From: Treponema sp. UBA1793
Lineage (GTDB): Bacteria > Spirochaetota > Spirochaetia > Treponematales > Treponemataceae
Direction of reading: 5' to 3'
NCBI GenBank assembly: GCA_002314445.1
Contig: DCFX01000060.1
Coordinates: 7,101 to 71,100 of the forward strand
Length of the DNA: 64,000 bases
Below, piece after piece: positions 1 to 7,967 of the stretch (its first letter is position 1; each line of letters begins with the position of its first letter). Both the position numbers and the translations under genes were made by a program. The notes under the pieces are model-generated. The model was given only the letters and a program-made list of their open reading frames with translations. It searched no databases and was not told the DNA's origin.

Positions 1-1
1 T

Positions 2-1135
2 ATCCTTGAACATTTTTCCAGTGAAACGCTTCGGGTATTTCGCCTTGGAGACGATGAATTTCTTGTGCTGGTAACGGTACTCGCTTCCCGCAACAGGATG
101 ATGACTATTGCCGATGCAATATTTGAATCTTTTCAAAATGGAAGTATAAGCATTTCCGCCGGTATTTCGATTGCTCCCGATGATAATACTCAGGCAGCCG
201 ACCTTCTGAAATATGCGGACCTTGCAATGCACGCTGTAAAGAAAAACGGGAAGAACGATATTGCTTTTTTTGAACGTTCAATGTATGAAATATTCCTTCA
301 CCGTACGCTGCTCCAGGAAAAACTTGTTATTGCTTCCGAGAATAAAGCGTTCGAGCTGTACTACCAGCCGCAGTTTAATATAGAGACGAATGAACTGCGC
401 GGTTTTGAAGCCCTTATCAGATGGTACGACAACTCATTAGGATGGATTAACCCTGAAGAGTTTATTCCGATTGCCGAGGAAACACATATTATTATAAGCC
501 TTGGAAAGTGGGTTCTTGAAACTGCAATAAAAACACTCAGACAGTGGCAGACCGATTTCGGTTTTGAAGGCATTATGTCAGTGAATGTCTCTCCGACGCA
601 GCTCAGGGATGTGAATTTTGTTAATGATCTCGTACAGCTTGTGAAGCAGTACAATGTAAAACCAAATACTCTTGAAATTGAAATTACCGAAGGAATATTC
701 ATCGATAATATCAAACGTATTGTAAAACTGCTTAATCAGATCCGCAGTTTCGGAGTCCTTGTCTCGCTTGATGATTTCGGTACGGGGTATTCGTCGTTCA
801 GATATCTGCAGTATCTTCCGTTGAATACGCTCAAGGTTGATAAAGCTTTCGTTGCCAACCTCGATGAAAAGATGAGCGTAGAGTCGAGCATAACAAAGTC
901 CATCATATCGCTTGTTACAAAGATGGGAATTGATACAATTGCGGAAGGTGTGGAACGCACAGGCCAGCTTGACGCATTGAAAAACATGAAGTGCCATAAT
1001 ATTCAGGGTTTCCTGCGCGGTAAACCGATGGACAAATCGCGGTGCGATGCAATCCTGCAGGGCGATTTATCCGTTCTCGTCCGTACGGGTGATGAACCGC
1101 TTGACAGAATAGTTATTAAAAAAAGGCATCAATAA
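2..1135 (+). CDS. GGDEF/EAL domain protein, 3' part (5' end outside window)
   Basis: The reading frame is open from base 2, so the gene starts before the window; 377 residues are visible. The first visible part is the end of a GGDEF domain, whose signature reads RLGDDEF: the second Gly is Asp, so cyclase activity is doubtful. A complete EAL domain follows, with FEALIRW, the N in NVSP, EITE, DDFGTGYSS, the Lys in LKVDK and AEGVE, i.e. the metal and substrate residues expected of an active c-di-GMP phosphodiesterase. It probably degrades c-di-GMP, with the GGDEF part possibly a GTP sensor. It ends 1 bp before the convergent radical SAM gene. Sensor domains, if any, lie outside the window. Confidence 0.9.
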   Translation: MLEHFSSETLRVFRLGDDEFLVLVTVLASRNRMMTIADAIFESFQNGSISISAGISIAPDDNTQAADLLKYADLAMHAVKKNGKNDIAFFERSMYEIFLHRTLLQEKLVIASENKAFELYYQPQFNIETNELRGFEALIRWYDNSLGWINPEEFIPIAEETHIIISLGKWVLETAIKTLRQWQTDFGFEGIMSVNVSPTQLRDVNFVNDLVQLVKQYNVKPNTLEIEITEGIFIDNIKRIVKLLNQIRSFGVLVSLDDFGTGYSSFRYLQYLPLNTLKVDKAFVANLDEKMSVESSITKSIISLVTKMGIDTIAEGVERTGQLDALKNMKCHNIQGFLRGKPMDKSRCDAILQGDLSVLVRTGDEPLDRIVIKKRHQ

Positions 1136-1136
1136 T

Positions 1137-2867
1137 TTACAGAAGTACTGTTTTTGTTTTTTCCTGAGGCGTCTGTCCGTAGATGAACAGCACGGGATAC
1201 TGTAGGCCTGTTCCGCTTGCTTCGGGATTAACAGGATTTATGGAGAATACGTCGTATTCGGAAAATGAATATGCTGTACGGGTTGAATGGAAATCTGTCT
1301 GCTCTTCCAGTGCTTTGCGGTGTGCATCCTTGCTGTATCTGTGTCCGCACCATGCAGGGAAGCTGCCTTTTTTGCCGCCGGAGATAAAGTCAAATCTTAT
1401 TAATTCGTGCAGCACGCTGCTGCTTATGCCGGGTGCGGAAAGTTCTGCTGAGAAAGTGTTAAGCAGTTCATACCAGAAGAGCGTTTTGTGCAGTAGTGTA
1501 AATATATTCTGCTTCCGGCAGTAACCGGCAAGCGTGCTGAAAAACTGCCAGATATCCATATGCCTCTGCACGTAGTGCATCGACGTTTCAAAGTCGTGCG
1601 AATTCCAGTATGCATCAAGCAGGGTTTCTATATCTTTCAAAAAAGAGATGTCTTCATAACTGAGATACGGCGTGGACAGTACTTCATACGGTGCGTCCGA
1701 CATCCATTTCCATCCGTTTTCCCTGCAATATGATTCCATCGTTGTGCCATACAGCACTTTCAGGAAGCCCAGCTGCAGCGCGTCGGGATCAAGGGCAAGC
1801 GTCCAGTTGAAAGAGTTTCCGAAACTGTCGAGATTTTCGTAAGGAAGACCGGCGATTAAGTCAAGATGCTTATGTATCGTTTTCGGAATACGCCGTACAT
1901 TTTCCGCAAGCGTCCTGATGTTCCCGGAACGCTGCACGGCTTCAAGTGTTTTTGTGTTTGCAGTCTGCACGCCTATTTCAAACTGCATGATGCCTGACGG
2001 TACAGACTGAAGAAAGTCGAGCGCTTCATTTGATAAGTATTCGGCTTCTATTTCAAAATGGAACATCGTGATTCCGTTGTGATGTGCGCATATGTATTTC
2101 CATATTGCAATATACCGTGCAGTATCCAGATTGTACGTCCTGTCAACGAATTTAACAAGTTTTACACGTGCATCAAGAAAACGCTGTAAATCACTGTAAA
2201 CACGATCAAGCGGCATGAACCGTACCCGTTTGTCAAGGGATGACATACAGTATGCACACGAGAACGGACAGCCTCTCGAAGATTCGTAGTAATATATGCG
2301 GTTGTCAGGATCGGTAATTTCCGGGTACGGGAAGGGAAGGGCGCTCATATCGGGAAGAAGACAGCGAGGGCCGCTGTATGTGATATGCAGCTGTCCGTTT
2401 GAACCTGAGGATCCTGTATATATTCCTGCAATGAGCGATGCGGCCTGCATATATTTCGTTTTATTAAAAGACGACTGCTGCGTTTTGTAAAGCCTGACAA
2501 GTTCCGCGACCGTCTGTTCGCCTTCACCTGCAATTACAAGGTCCAGTTCCCGTTCCTGCAGCAGCAGTTGTTCCGCGCGGTAACCGGCTTCCGGGCCGCC
2601 TGCGCCTATCACGCAGCCGGGGAGTACCTTTGGCAGTTCCCTCATGACTTTCAAAGTGATGTCAATATTCCAGATGTATGTTGAAAACAGTATGATTTTC
2701 GGATGGTATTCTGCAATGCCGCGGAGTATTTCAAGTACGGGCTGGTTGATTGTCCATTCATCGAATGCGGCAAGCCCGGGGGCGCCGCAGTACAACGAGA
2801 TTGAACGGACTGCAATATTTGTGTGGTTATAGCGTGCATTTACAGCTGCAAGAAGTATATCTTTCAT
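1137..2867 (-). CDS. B12-binding domain radical SAM protein (DUF4080-like C-terminus)
   Basis: 576 residues. The first about 130 residues resemble a cobalamin-binding Rossmann fold. The radical SAM cluster motif is CPFSCAYC with Cys200, Cys204 and Cys207 (C-x3-C-x2-C), after a YYYESSRG lead-in typical of B12-dependent radical SAM proteins. The C-terminal about 200 residues match the DUF4080 type found on such proteins. The substrate is unknown; members methylate or rearrange unactivated carbons. It starts 6 bp after the stop of the 700-residue gene and is the third gene of the XPB helicase operon, so a link to that pair is possible but unproven. Confidence 0.85.
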   Translation of the reverse strand: MKDILLAAVNARYNHTNIAVRSISLYCGAPGLAAFDEWTINQPVLEILRGIAEYHPKIILFSTYIWNIDITLKVMRELPKVLPGCVIGAGGPEAGYRAEQLLLQERELDLVIAGEGEQTVAELVRLYKTQQSSFNKTKYMQAASLIAGIYTGSSGSNGQLHITYSGPRCLLPDMSALPFPYPEITDPDNRIYYYESSRGCPFSCAYCMSSLDKRVRFMPLDRVYSDLQRFLDARVKLVKFVDRTYNLDTARYIAIWKYICAHHNGITMFHFEIEAEYLSNEALDFLQSVPSGIMQFEIGVQTANTKTLEAVQRSGNIRTLAENVRRIPKTIHKHLDLIAGLPYENLDSFGNSFNWTLALDPDALQLGFLKVLYGTTMESYCRENGWKWMSDAPYEVLSTPYLSYEDISFLKDIETLLDAYWNSHDFETSMHYVQRHMDIWQFFSTLAGYCRKQNIFTLLHKTLFWYELLNTFSAELSAPGISSSVLHELIRFDFISGGKKGSFPAWCGHRYSKDAHRKALEEQTDFHSTRTAYSFSEYDVFSINPVNPEASGTGLQYPVLFIYGQTPQEKTKTVLL

Positions 2868-2873
2868 AGTAAA

Positions 2874-4976
2874 TCAGAAAAGCGATGTACGTATAAGTTT
2901 TACGTTGCTGGCCTGACTCACCGGGAAAGTTTTCATTTCCTTTGAAGGTTCAAGCTGCATATGCAGGAGCGCGTCGCCTGTTTCCTTTGTAAGATGCAGC
3001 GGAGTTCCGAGATATGTCTGTTGTTTTTCCGCATCTTTATCCGACTGTATGATTAATTCTATCATATCCTTTGATGTAATAGCGCTTTCAATCAAACGGA
3101 TCTTGCCGAGAAAATCCATGCCGCTTGCTTCAAGATTTTCTGCATGCACCGTGCTGCCGCGGAGCTGATCGGGAGAAAGGATCACCTTGTGGTCAATACG
3201 CTGCGAAAGTCCGTCTTTCTGCAGAAGCGGCAGATCAAGGCCTTCAAGCATTGTACGGAATTCTTTTATTACTTCAGCACCCTCATCCTGAGCCGGCTGC
3301 AATCCGGTGTCTGCCGTTTCTGTATGGGGAAGAAGCGTTCGTCCGTCGGTAAGGATCGGGAACGGCGCGGGAACAGATTCCGTTTTTGCGCTTCTGACTT
3401 TGCCGATGGAATCAAGGCCGCACGAATTAATAAATAATGAAGCTTCATCGTCATCGCTTATAGTAAGAAGATACACTCCGTTGCAGAGTTTTGTCTGTAT
3501 GAATTTTGCGGTATTCGGATTTTTTTCGATTATCTGTGCATTCTTTTCATCCAGCTTGAGAATATATCCTTTGTACATCATTGCGGATGAGTAGGATTTA
3601 TTCCAGTCCTCAATACTGATGCGGAGATTCTGCGGAATGCTGTATAACGAGTATTGCGAAAGTAATTCATAAATTTTTTCTGCAGAGTATCCTGCATCGA
3701 ATGCGCGGATTGCAGAAGTCCTGTTGATTTCGAATTCAGCGACAGTGTTGCAGCTGTTTACGTTCAGGAAAAATACAACAGGAAGCAGTTTTTTCAAAGG
3801 AAGTCCGGGCAGTATAGTTACCGTAAATCCTGCATCGATATTAATGACTTTGTTGTACGGTTCTTTGAATTGTTCCTCGTTAACAAGTGGCGCACCTGCG
3901 TTGTAAATCTTTTCTCCTTTCTTTGTTTTTCCGGTTACGCAGAGCAGCCCGAATATTTCTGCCGAATCGATTATTCTGTCGAACAGTTGTCCAATGCGTT
4001 CATTTTCCGCCTGCGGTCTGCCGGCCTGGCGTGATTCTTCGATTATGCGGCTGAACCGTCCCTGCCGGGGTAATGTGCTTCCGAGCAGAACGGCTTCCCT
4101 GATGAGAACGGAACGGGTAATCCCGTCCCGCGGAAATGATGCGGAGCAATCAAGGAAAAGCTGAGCCTGCGAACGGAGGCTCTCGCGGCTCAGACGTCCT
4201 GTAGATGCGACGCAGATATACGCATATTGTTTTTTAGGTGATAACTCTGCGAATGCCGAGAATCTGCTGCGGTCGACTGCCACGTTTTTTTCGTTCTGTT
4301 TAATAAGCTGCAGATTAAAAAATGCGGTGAGAAGCAGATGCAGGCATCTTGCTTTTCCCGGAAAAATCTCCCCAAGGCGGATTTCGTTGTTTCTTTTGAT
4401 TGAACCGTCAGCTTTGCACAGTTCCGGTTTTTCCATAATGTAGGAAACAAATGCCGCAATAAACTCAGGTGACAAAGAAAATGGAACTTCGTCAATGCGT
4501 ACTGCATGTACAGCAGGCGGAATAATGCGGCTGCTGTCGATATACGGCGAAAGAATTTCTTCGAGCAGCGGATTGATGTGTATATACTGCTGTTCTCCGT
4601 TGTCCTGCTTGTCCTTATAAATGATCAGCCTGTCAGTCAGATTGATCAGCCTTGTGTATAACTTTGAAAGTGTGTATTCGCCGGCGAAGAAATCGGAAAG
4701 GTGTGTCTGCGTAGCATCGGGCAGCAGAGCGACTGCTGTTATTATTTCTTTATCAAAATCGTCAAGCATGGATGTGAGATTTTTTCTGTTCTGTTCCTTG
4801 TGCAGAAAAGCGCCGAGCTGTTCAATGAGCCGCTGTTTATTGTACGGCGTTTTTATTTCGCCGAGGTACACGCGCATAATATCAAAAAAACGGTTGTCAG
4901 GGAGCGTCGCAACCGCTTCCTGCCATGCAAGTATGCGTTGAACTTTCTGTTTTGTGTCTGAGTCGGTTTTCAGCAT
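2874..4976 (-). CDS. XPB-helicase-linked 700-residue protein of unknown function
   Basis: 700 residues, no signal peptide or membrane segment visible. The start overlaps the helicase stop by 7 bp, indicating translational coupling. Other bacteria that carry XPB (for example mycobacteria) have a large protein with a Helicase_C_3-type domain beside it; the position and the mixed helical composition fit that, but I cannot confirm the domain by reading. No Walker or nuclease motif is seen. The central part contains a conserved-looking stretch (TVTILPGLPLKKLLP) and the C-terminal 150 residues end in a helical tail. It probably assists or regulates the helicase. Confidence 0.75.
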   Translation of the reverse strand: MLKTDSDTKQKVQRILAWQEAVATLPDNRFFDIMRVYLGEIKTPYNKQRLIEQLGAFLHKEQNRKNLTSMLDDFDKEIITAVALLPDATQTHLSDFFAGEYTLSKLYTRLINLTDRLIIYKDKQDNGEQQYIHINPLLEEILSPYIDSSRIIPPAVHAVRIDEVPFSLSPEFIAAFVSYIMEKPELCKADGSIKRNNEIRLGEIFPGKARCLHLLLTAFFNLQLIKQNEKNVAVDRSRFSAFAELSPKKQYAYICVASTGRLSRESLRSQAQLFLDCSASFPRDGITRSVLIREAVLLGSTLPRQGRFSRIIEESRQAGRPQAENERIGQLFDRIIDSAEIFGLLCVTGKTKKGEKIYNAGAPLVNEEQFKEPYNKVINIDAGFTVTILPGLPLKKLLPVVFFLNVNSCNTVAEFEINRTSAIRAFDAGYSAEKIYELLSQYSLYSIPQNLRISIEDWNKSYSSAMMYKGYILKLDEKNAQIIEKNPNTAKFIQTKLCNGVYLLTISDDDEASLFINSCGLDSIGKVRSAKTESVPAPFPILTDGRTLLPHTETADTGLQPAQDEGAEVIKEFRTMLEGLDLPLLQKDGLSQRIDHKVILSPDQLRGSTVHAENLEASGMDFLGKIRLIESAITSKDMIELIIQSDKDAEKQQTYLGTPLHLTKETGDALLHMQLEPSKEMKTFPVSQASNVKLIRTSLF

Positions 4977-6745
4977 ATCTGCTCCATCTTTTCATTAAGT
5001 TCGTCCAGGTCGCTTTCGGAATTATATCTGATGATTCGGTATGCGTATCCCTGCTCAGCAAGGAATTTCTGCCTGTTGCTGCCGAAGTCTTCTTCGACTG
5101 TGTTTCTCGTAATAAGCGTAAAGAATCGTGACATCCTTTCCTTAGGACGGAGAATGCGTCCGAGGCGCTGAGCCTCTTCCTGTCTGCTGCCGAACGTTCC
5201 CGACACCTGGATTGCAAGAGACGCGTCGGGCAGGTCAATTGCAAAATTCGCAACTTTGGAAACGACGAGTACGTGAATCTTTCCGCTCCGGAAATCATTA
5301 TAAATAGTGTCCCGTTCATCAACAGGTGTCTTTCCCGTGATGATAGGTGCGTTGAGTTCTTTTGCGATATCGTCAAGCTGATTGAGATACTGCCCTATGA
5401 CAAGAATTTTGTCTTCCGGGTAGCGACTGATGATTTCCTGTACTACGCACAGCTTAACGGGATTTTCACTTGCAATACGATGCTTAAGGCGTGCATTCGC
5501 CACTGCATATTCTATTTCAAGTTTTTCGACAAGATCAAGCCGCACTTCAATACATTCTGCCGTCGCAATCCAGCCGGAGCGCTCAAGTTCTTTCCACGGC
5601 ACGTCGTAACGTTTTGGCCCGACAAGGCTGAATACATAGCCTTCGCAGCCGTCTTCACGTACGAGCGTCGCAGTGAGACCTACGCGGCGCACCGTTTGAA
5701 GTTCTGCAACGACGCGGAATACCGGCGCCGGAAGCATGTGCACTTCATCGTAAATTATTAATCCCCACGGGCGTTTGCGGAACAGCGAAAAATGCGGATA
5801 CGGTCCGTCCTTTTCTGGGCGCCACGTAAGTATCTGATATGTCGCGACAGTTACCTGCCTGATTGTTTTTTCACCGCCCGTATACTCGGCAATCTGTTCT
5901 GCCGTCAGATTTGTTTTGTCGAGAAGCTCACTCATCCATTGATGCACAGCCGAAATATTGGTCGTGATGATAAGCGTACTCGTTTTAAGCATGGACATAA
6001 TCTGCATACCGACAATTGTCTTTCCCGCTCCGCACGGAAGTACGATTGTTCCGAATCCTGTACCGGGGCCTTTATTCCCGACGAGCGCTTCTGCAGCGCT
6101 TTTCTGGTAACTCCGTATTTCAAGCGGAAGGCCTGAGGCTGTTGTTGTGCGCAGATTTATATCGAGCGGTTCTCCGTCGGCGAGCTGGACTTCATCCTTT
6201 ATCGGCCATCCGGCCTTCAGTAATTCCTGTTTTACGGTGCCCCTGTCGGTGAGGCGCAGCAGAAAGGTATAGTCTCCCGGACCGTCGCCTGTGTCGGTAA
6301 GATATTTCTTTGCGACGGGATTCGCGCTGATTTCCTTGAAGACAACAGGTGAATCTGTAACAAGGTATAAATGTTCTTCTGTAATCGTTTCGTCAGCCTT
6401 AAGATTTGAGTCCGGATGAAGCGGTACTTTTACATCCGGCCCCGGGACAAGTCTGAGCTTCCCGAATCGTCCGGCTGTTTCATGTATCCACATGGTGACA
6501 GACTGGGGAATATCGTAACGGCTGTATTTTTTAAGAACTTCGACGGCATCGTCTGCTGTAAAACCTGCGCTTGCCGCATTCCAGAGAGAGAGGGGCGTAA
6601 GACGGTACGTATGCAGATGTTCCGGAGAACGTTCGAGTTCGGCAAACGGGATAAGATTATTTGCGCATTCTTTTGCTTTTGGTGCATGTACATCGAGAAG
6701 AATTGTTCTGTCGCTTTGAACAATGAGAGGATTATCATTTTGCAT
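4970..6745 (-). CDS. XPB/Rad25-type DNA repair helicase (SF2)
   Basis: 591 residues. The N-terminal about 200 residues correspond to the damage-recognition-like and Helicase_C_3-like region of bacterial XPB. Walker A is CGAGKT (238-243), Walker B is DEVH (333-336), the SAT-type motif is GLTAT, and the XPB-specific RED motif is at 363-365. Motif VI is QRLGRILRP. XPB is a 3'-5' DNA translocase used in nucleotide excision repair and transcription in eukaryotes and archaea; bacterial copies occur in treponemes and mycobacteria. First gene of a three-gene minus-strand operon. A TATAAT-like box lies only 8 bp upstream of the ATG, so the mRNA may be nearly leaderless. Confidence 0.93.
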   Translation of the reverse strand: MQNDNPLIVQSDRTILLDVHAPKAKECANNLIPFAELERSPEHLHTYRLTPLSLWNAASAGFTADDAVEVLKKYSRYDIPQSVTMWIHETAGRFGKLRLVPGPDVKVPLHPDSNLKADETITEEHLYLVTDSPVVFKEISANPVAKKYLTDTGDGPGDYTFLLRLTDRGTVKQELLKAGWPIKDEVQLADGEPLDINLRTTTASGLPLEIRSYQKSAAEALVGNKGPGTGFGTIVLPCGAGKTIVGMQIMSMLKTSTLIITTNISAVHQWMSELLDKTNLTAEQIAEYTGGEKTIRQVTVATYQILTWRPEKDGPYPHFSLFRKRPWGLIIYDEVHMLPAPVFRVVAELQTVRRVGLTATLVREDGCEGYVFSLVGPKRYDVPWKELERSGWIATAECIEVRLDLVEKLEIEYAVANARLKHRIASENPVKLCVVQEIISRYPEDKILVIGQYLNQLDDIAKELNAPIITGKTPVDERDTIYNDFRSGKIHVLVVSKVANFAIDLPDASLAIQVSGTFGSRQEEAQRLGRILRPKERMSRFFTLITRNTVEEDFGSNRQKFLAEQGYAYRIIRYNSESDLDELNEKMEQIC

Positions 6746-6855
6746 AACAGTCTATTATATAGCAAGAGAGGTTTTTATGCTACGTTTTACTGATATGTTT
6801 TGACAGCTGGCGCGTACAGGGCAATTTTTTTTCTATGGTGAAAATAAAAAAGAAT

Positions 6856-6864
6856 TGGTATAAT
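6856..6864 (+). promoter_or_regulatory. Extended -10 promoter of the HlyIII-like gene
   Basis: TGGTATAAT is an extended -10 (TG-n-TATAAT), 16 bp before the ATG at 6881. The RBS GAGGG lies between them. No clear -35 was found. Confidence 0.5.
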
Positions 6865-6880
6865 AAAAAAGAGGGTATAT

Positions 6881-7786
6881 ATGACCAGAGAAGATAGTGT
6901 TGCAAAACGCGCTGTCCGCCGTTCGACGCTCAAATCATTGAGAGCTAAAAAAAGAGAACGCATAAAACAGCTTAAAGAGAAGTACAACGATGATATCAGG
7001 GAAGTAAGTATCCAGTATGCTGAAGATCCGGAACGGCTGCGCGCAAAGTATGCAGCCGGTGATTATGCAAAATCGGAGCGGGAACGGAAATGTGCTGAGC
7101 GTAAAATACAGGTCGAAAAGAGACGGATTGAGCGCAACAGCAGGGAAAGGGAATACACCGCGGGTGAAGAAATTTTCAGTTCAATAGTACAGGGTGTTGG
7201 TGCTCTTGTATCTGTTGCGGCGACTGTATTGATTATTTATAGTGCTGTCATGGATTCTTCTTCCGCAAATCGTAAGATATATATCATTACATATGCATGT
7301 TTCGGCGGCTCGATGATACTTATGTATGTTATGTCGACACTGCATCATGCTCTTGTCCCCGCGGCGGCGAAAGAAGTGTTCAACAGACTTACTCATGATT
7401 TCATATTTCTTGTGCTTGGCAGTGCATATACGTGTTTTACATTGACAGCACTGAGAGGAACGACGGGATGGATTTTATTCGGTATTGTCTGGGGCGCGTC
7501 GATCGTTGGCATCGTGCTGTATTCGATATGGGGTAACGAACTTGTAATTGTTAATCTGATACTTTATCTTGTCATCGGATGGGCCGGCGTTGTGCTTGCA
7601 GGGCGTCTTTATCATGTATTGCCGGTGGAGTGCTTCGGCTTTCTCTTTACGGCCGGTATAACGTACAGCATCAGCTGTGTTTTCTTTATGCTGCAGAAGG
7701 TAAAGTTTATGCATGCCGTCAGTGACTCGATTATGCTTATGTCATCAGTGTATATTTTTCTTGCAATGTTTTTTGCCGTTGTATGA
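6881..7786 (+). CDS. HlyIII/AdipoR-family (hemolysin III-like) membrane protein with charged N-terminal extension
   Basis: 301 residues, about 90 longer than usual HlyIII proteins because of a highly charged, Lys/Arg/Glu-rich N-terminal segment (about 1-90) likely to be cytosolic and helical. Seven hydrophobic segments follow from EEIFSSIVQG. Family landmarks are MSTLHHA (the S-x3-H site), the Asp in RLTHDFIF with GSAYTCF, and FMHAVSD near the C-terminus, where the usual H-x3-H is H-x3-D. These residues bind zinc in the PAQR/HlyIII superfamily; the biochemical role of bacterial members is unsettled. RBS GAGGG is 5 bp upstream of the start. Confidence 0.85.
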   Translation: MTREDSVAKRAVRRSTLKSLRAKKRERIKQLKEKYNDDIREVSIQYAEDPERLRAKYAAGDYAKSERERKCAERKIQVEKRRIERNSREREYTAGEEIFSSIVQGVGALVSVAATVLIIYSAVMDSSSANRKIYIITYACFGGSMILMYVMSTLHHALVPAAAKEVFNRLTHDFIFLVLGSAYTCFTLTALRGTTGWILFGIVWGASIVGIVLYSIWGNELVIVNLILYLVIGWAGVVLAGRLYHVLPVECFGFLFTAGITYSISCVFFMLQKVKFMHAVSDSIMLMSSVYIFLAMFFAVV

Positions 7787-7861
7787 TTTTTTGAATTGGA
7801 ATTACCCGTCAATGATGGTATAACGACAGCCGTTGCCTGCATTCCTTTCGTGCATATAGAG

Positions 7862-7902
7862 AAAAACGGCGGCTCTGCCCGGCAATAAAGCAGAATCCGC
7901 CG
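7862..7902 (-). terminator. Rho-independent terminator of the GH3 gene
   Basis: On the minus strand, CGGCGG and CCGCCG arms with an extended TCTGC/GCAGA pairing form a GC-rich hairpin (7867-7902), followed directly by TTTTTC. It lies 66 bp after the GH3 stop. Confidence 0.85.
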
Positions 7903-7967
7903 CCGGTTATATACTCACGGGCATCGGATTAAAGATTTTCTCCACGTACATGTTTTTTATAAGCGCA

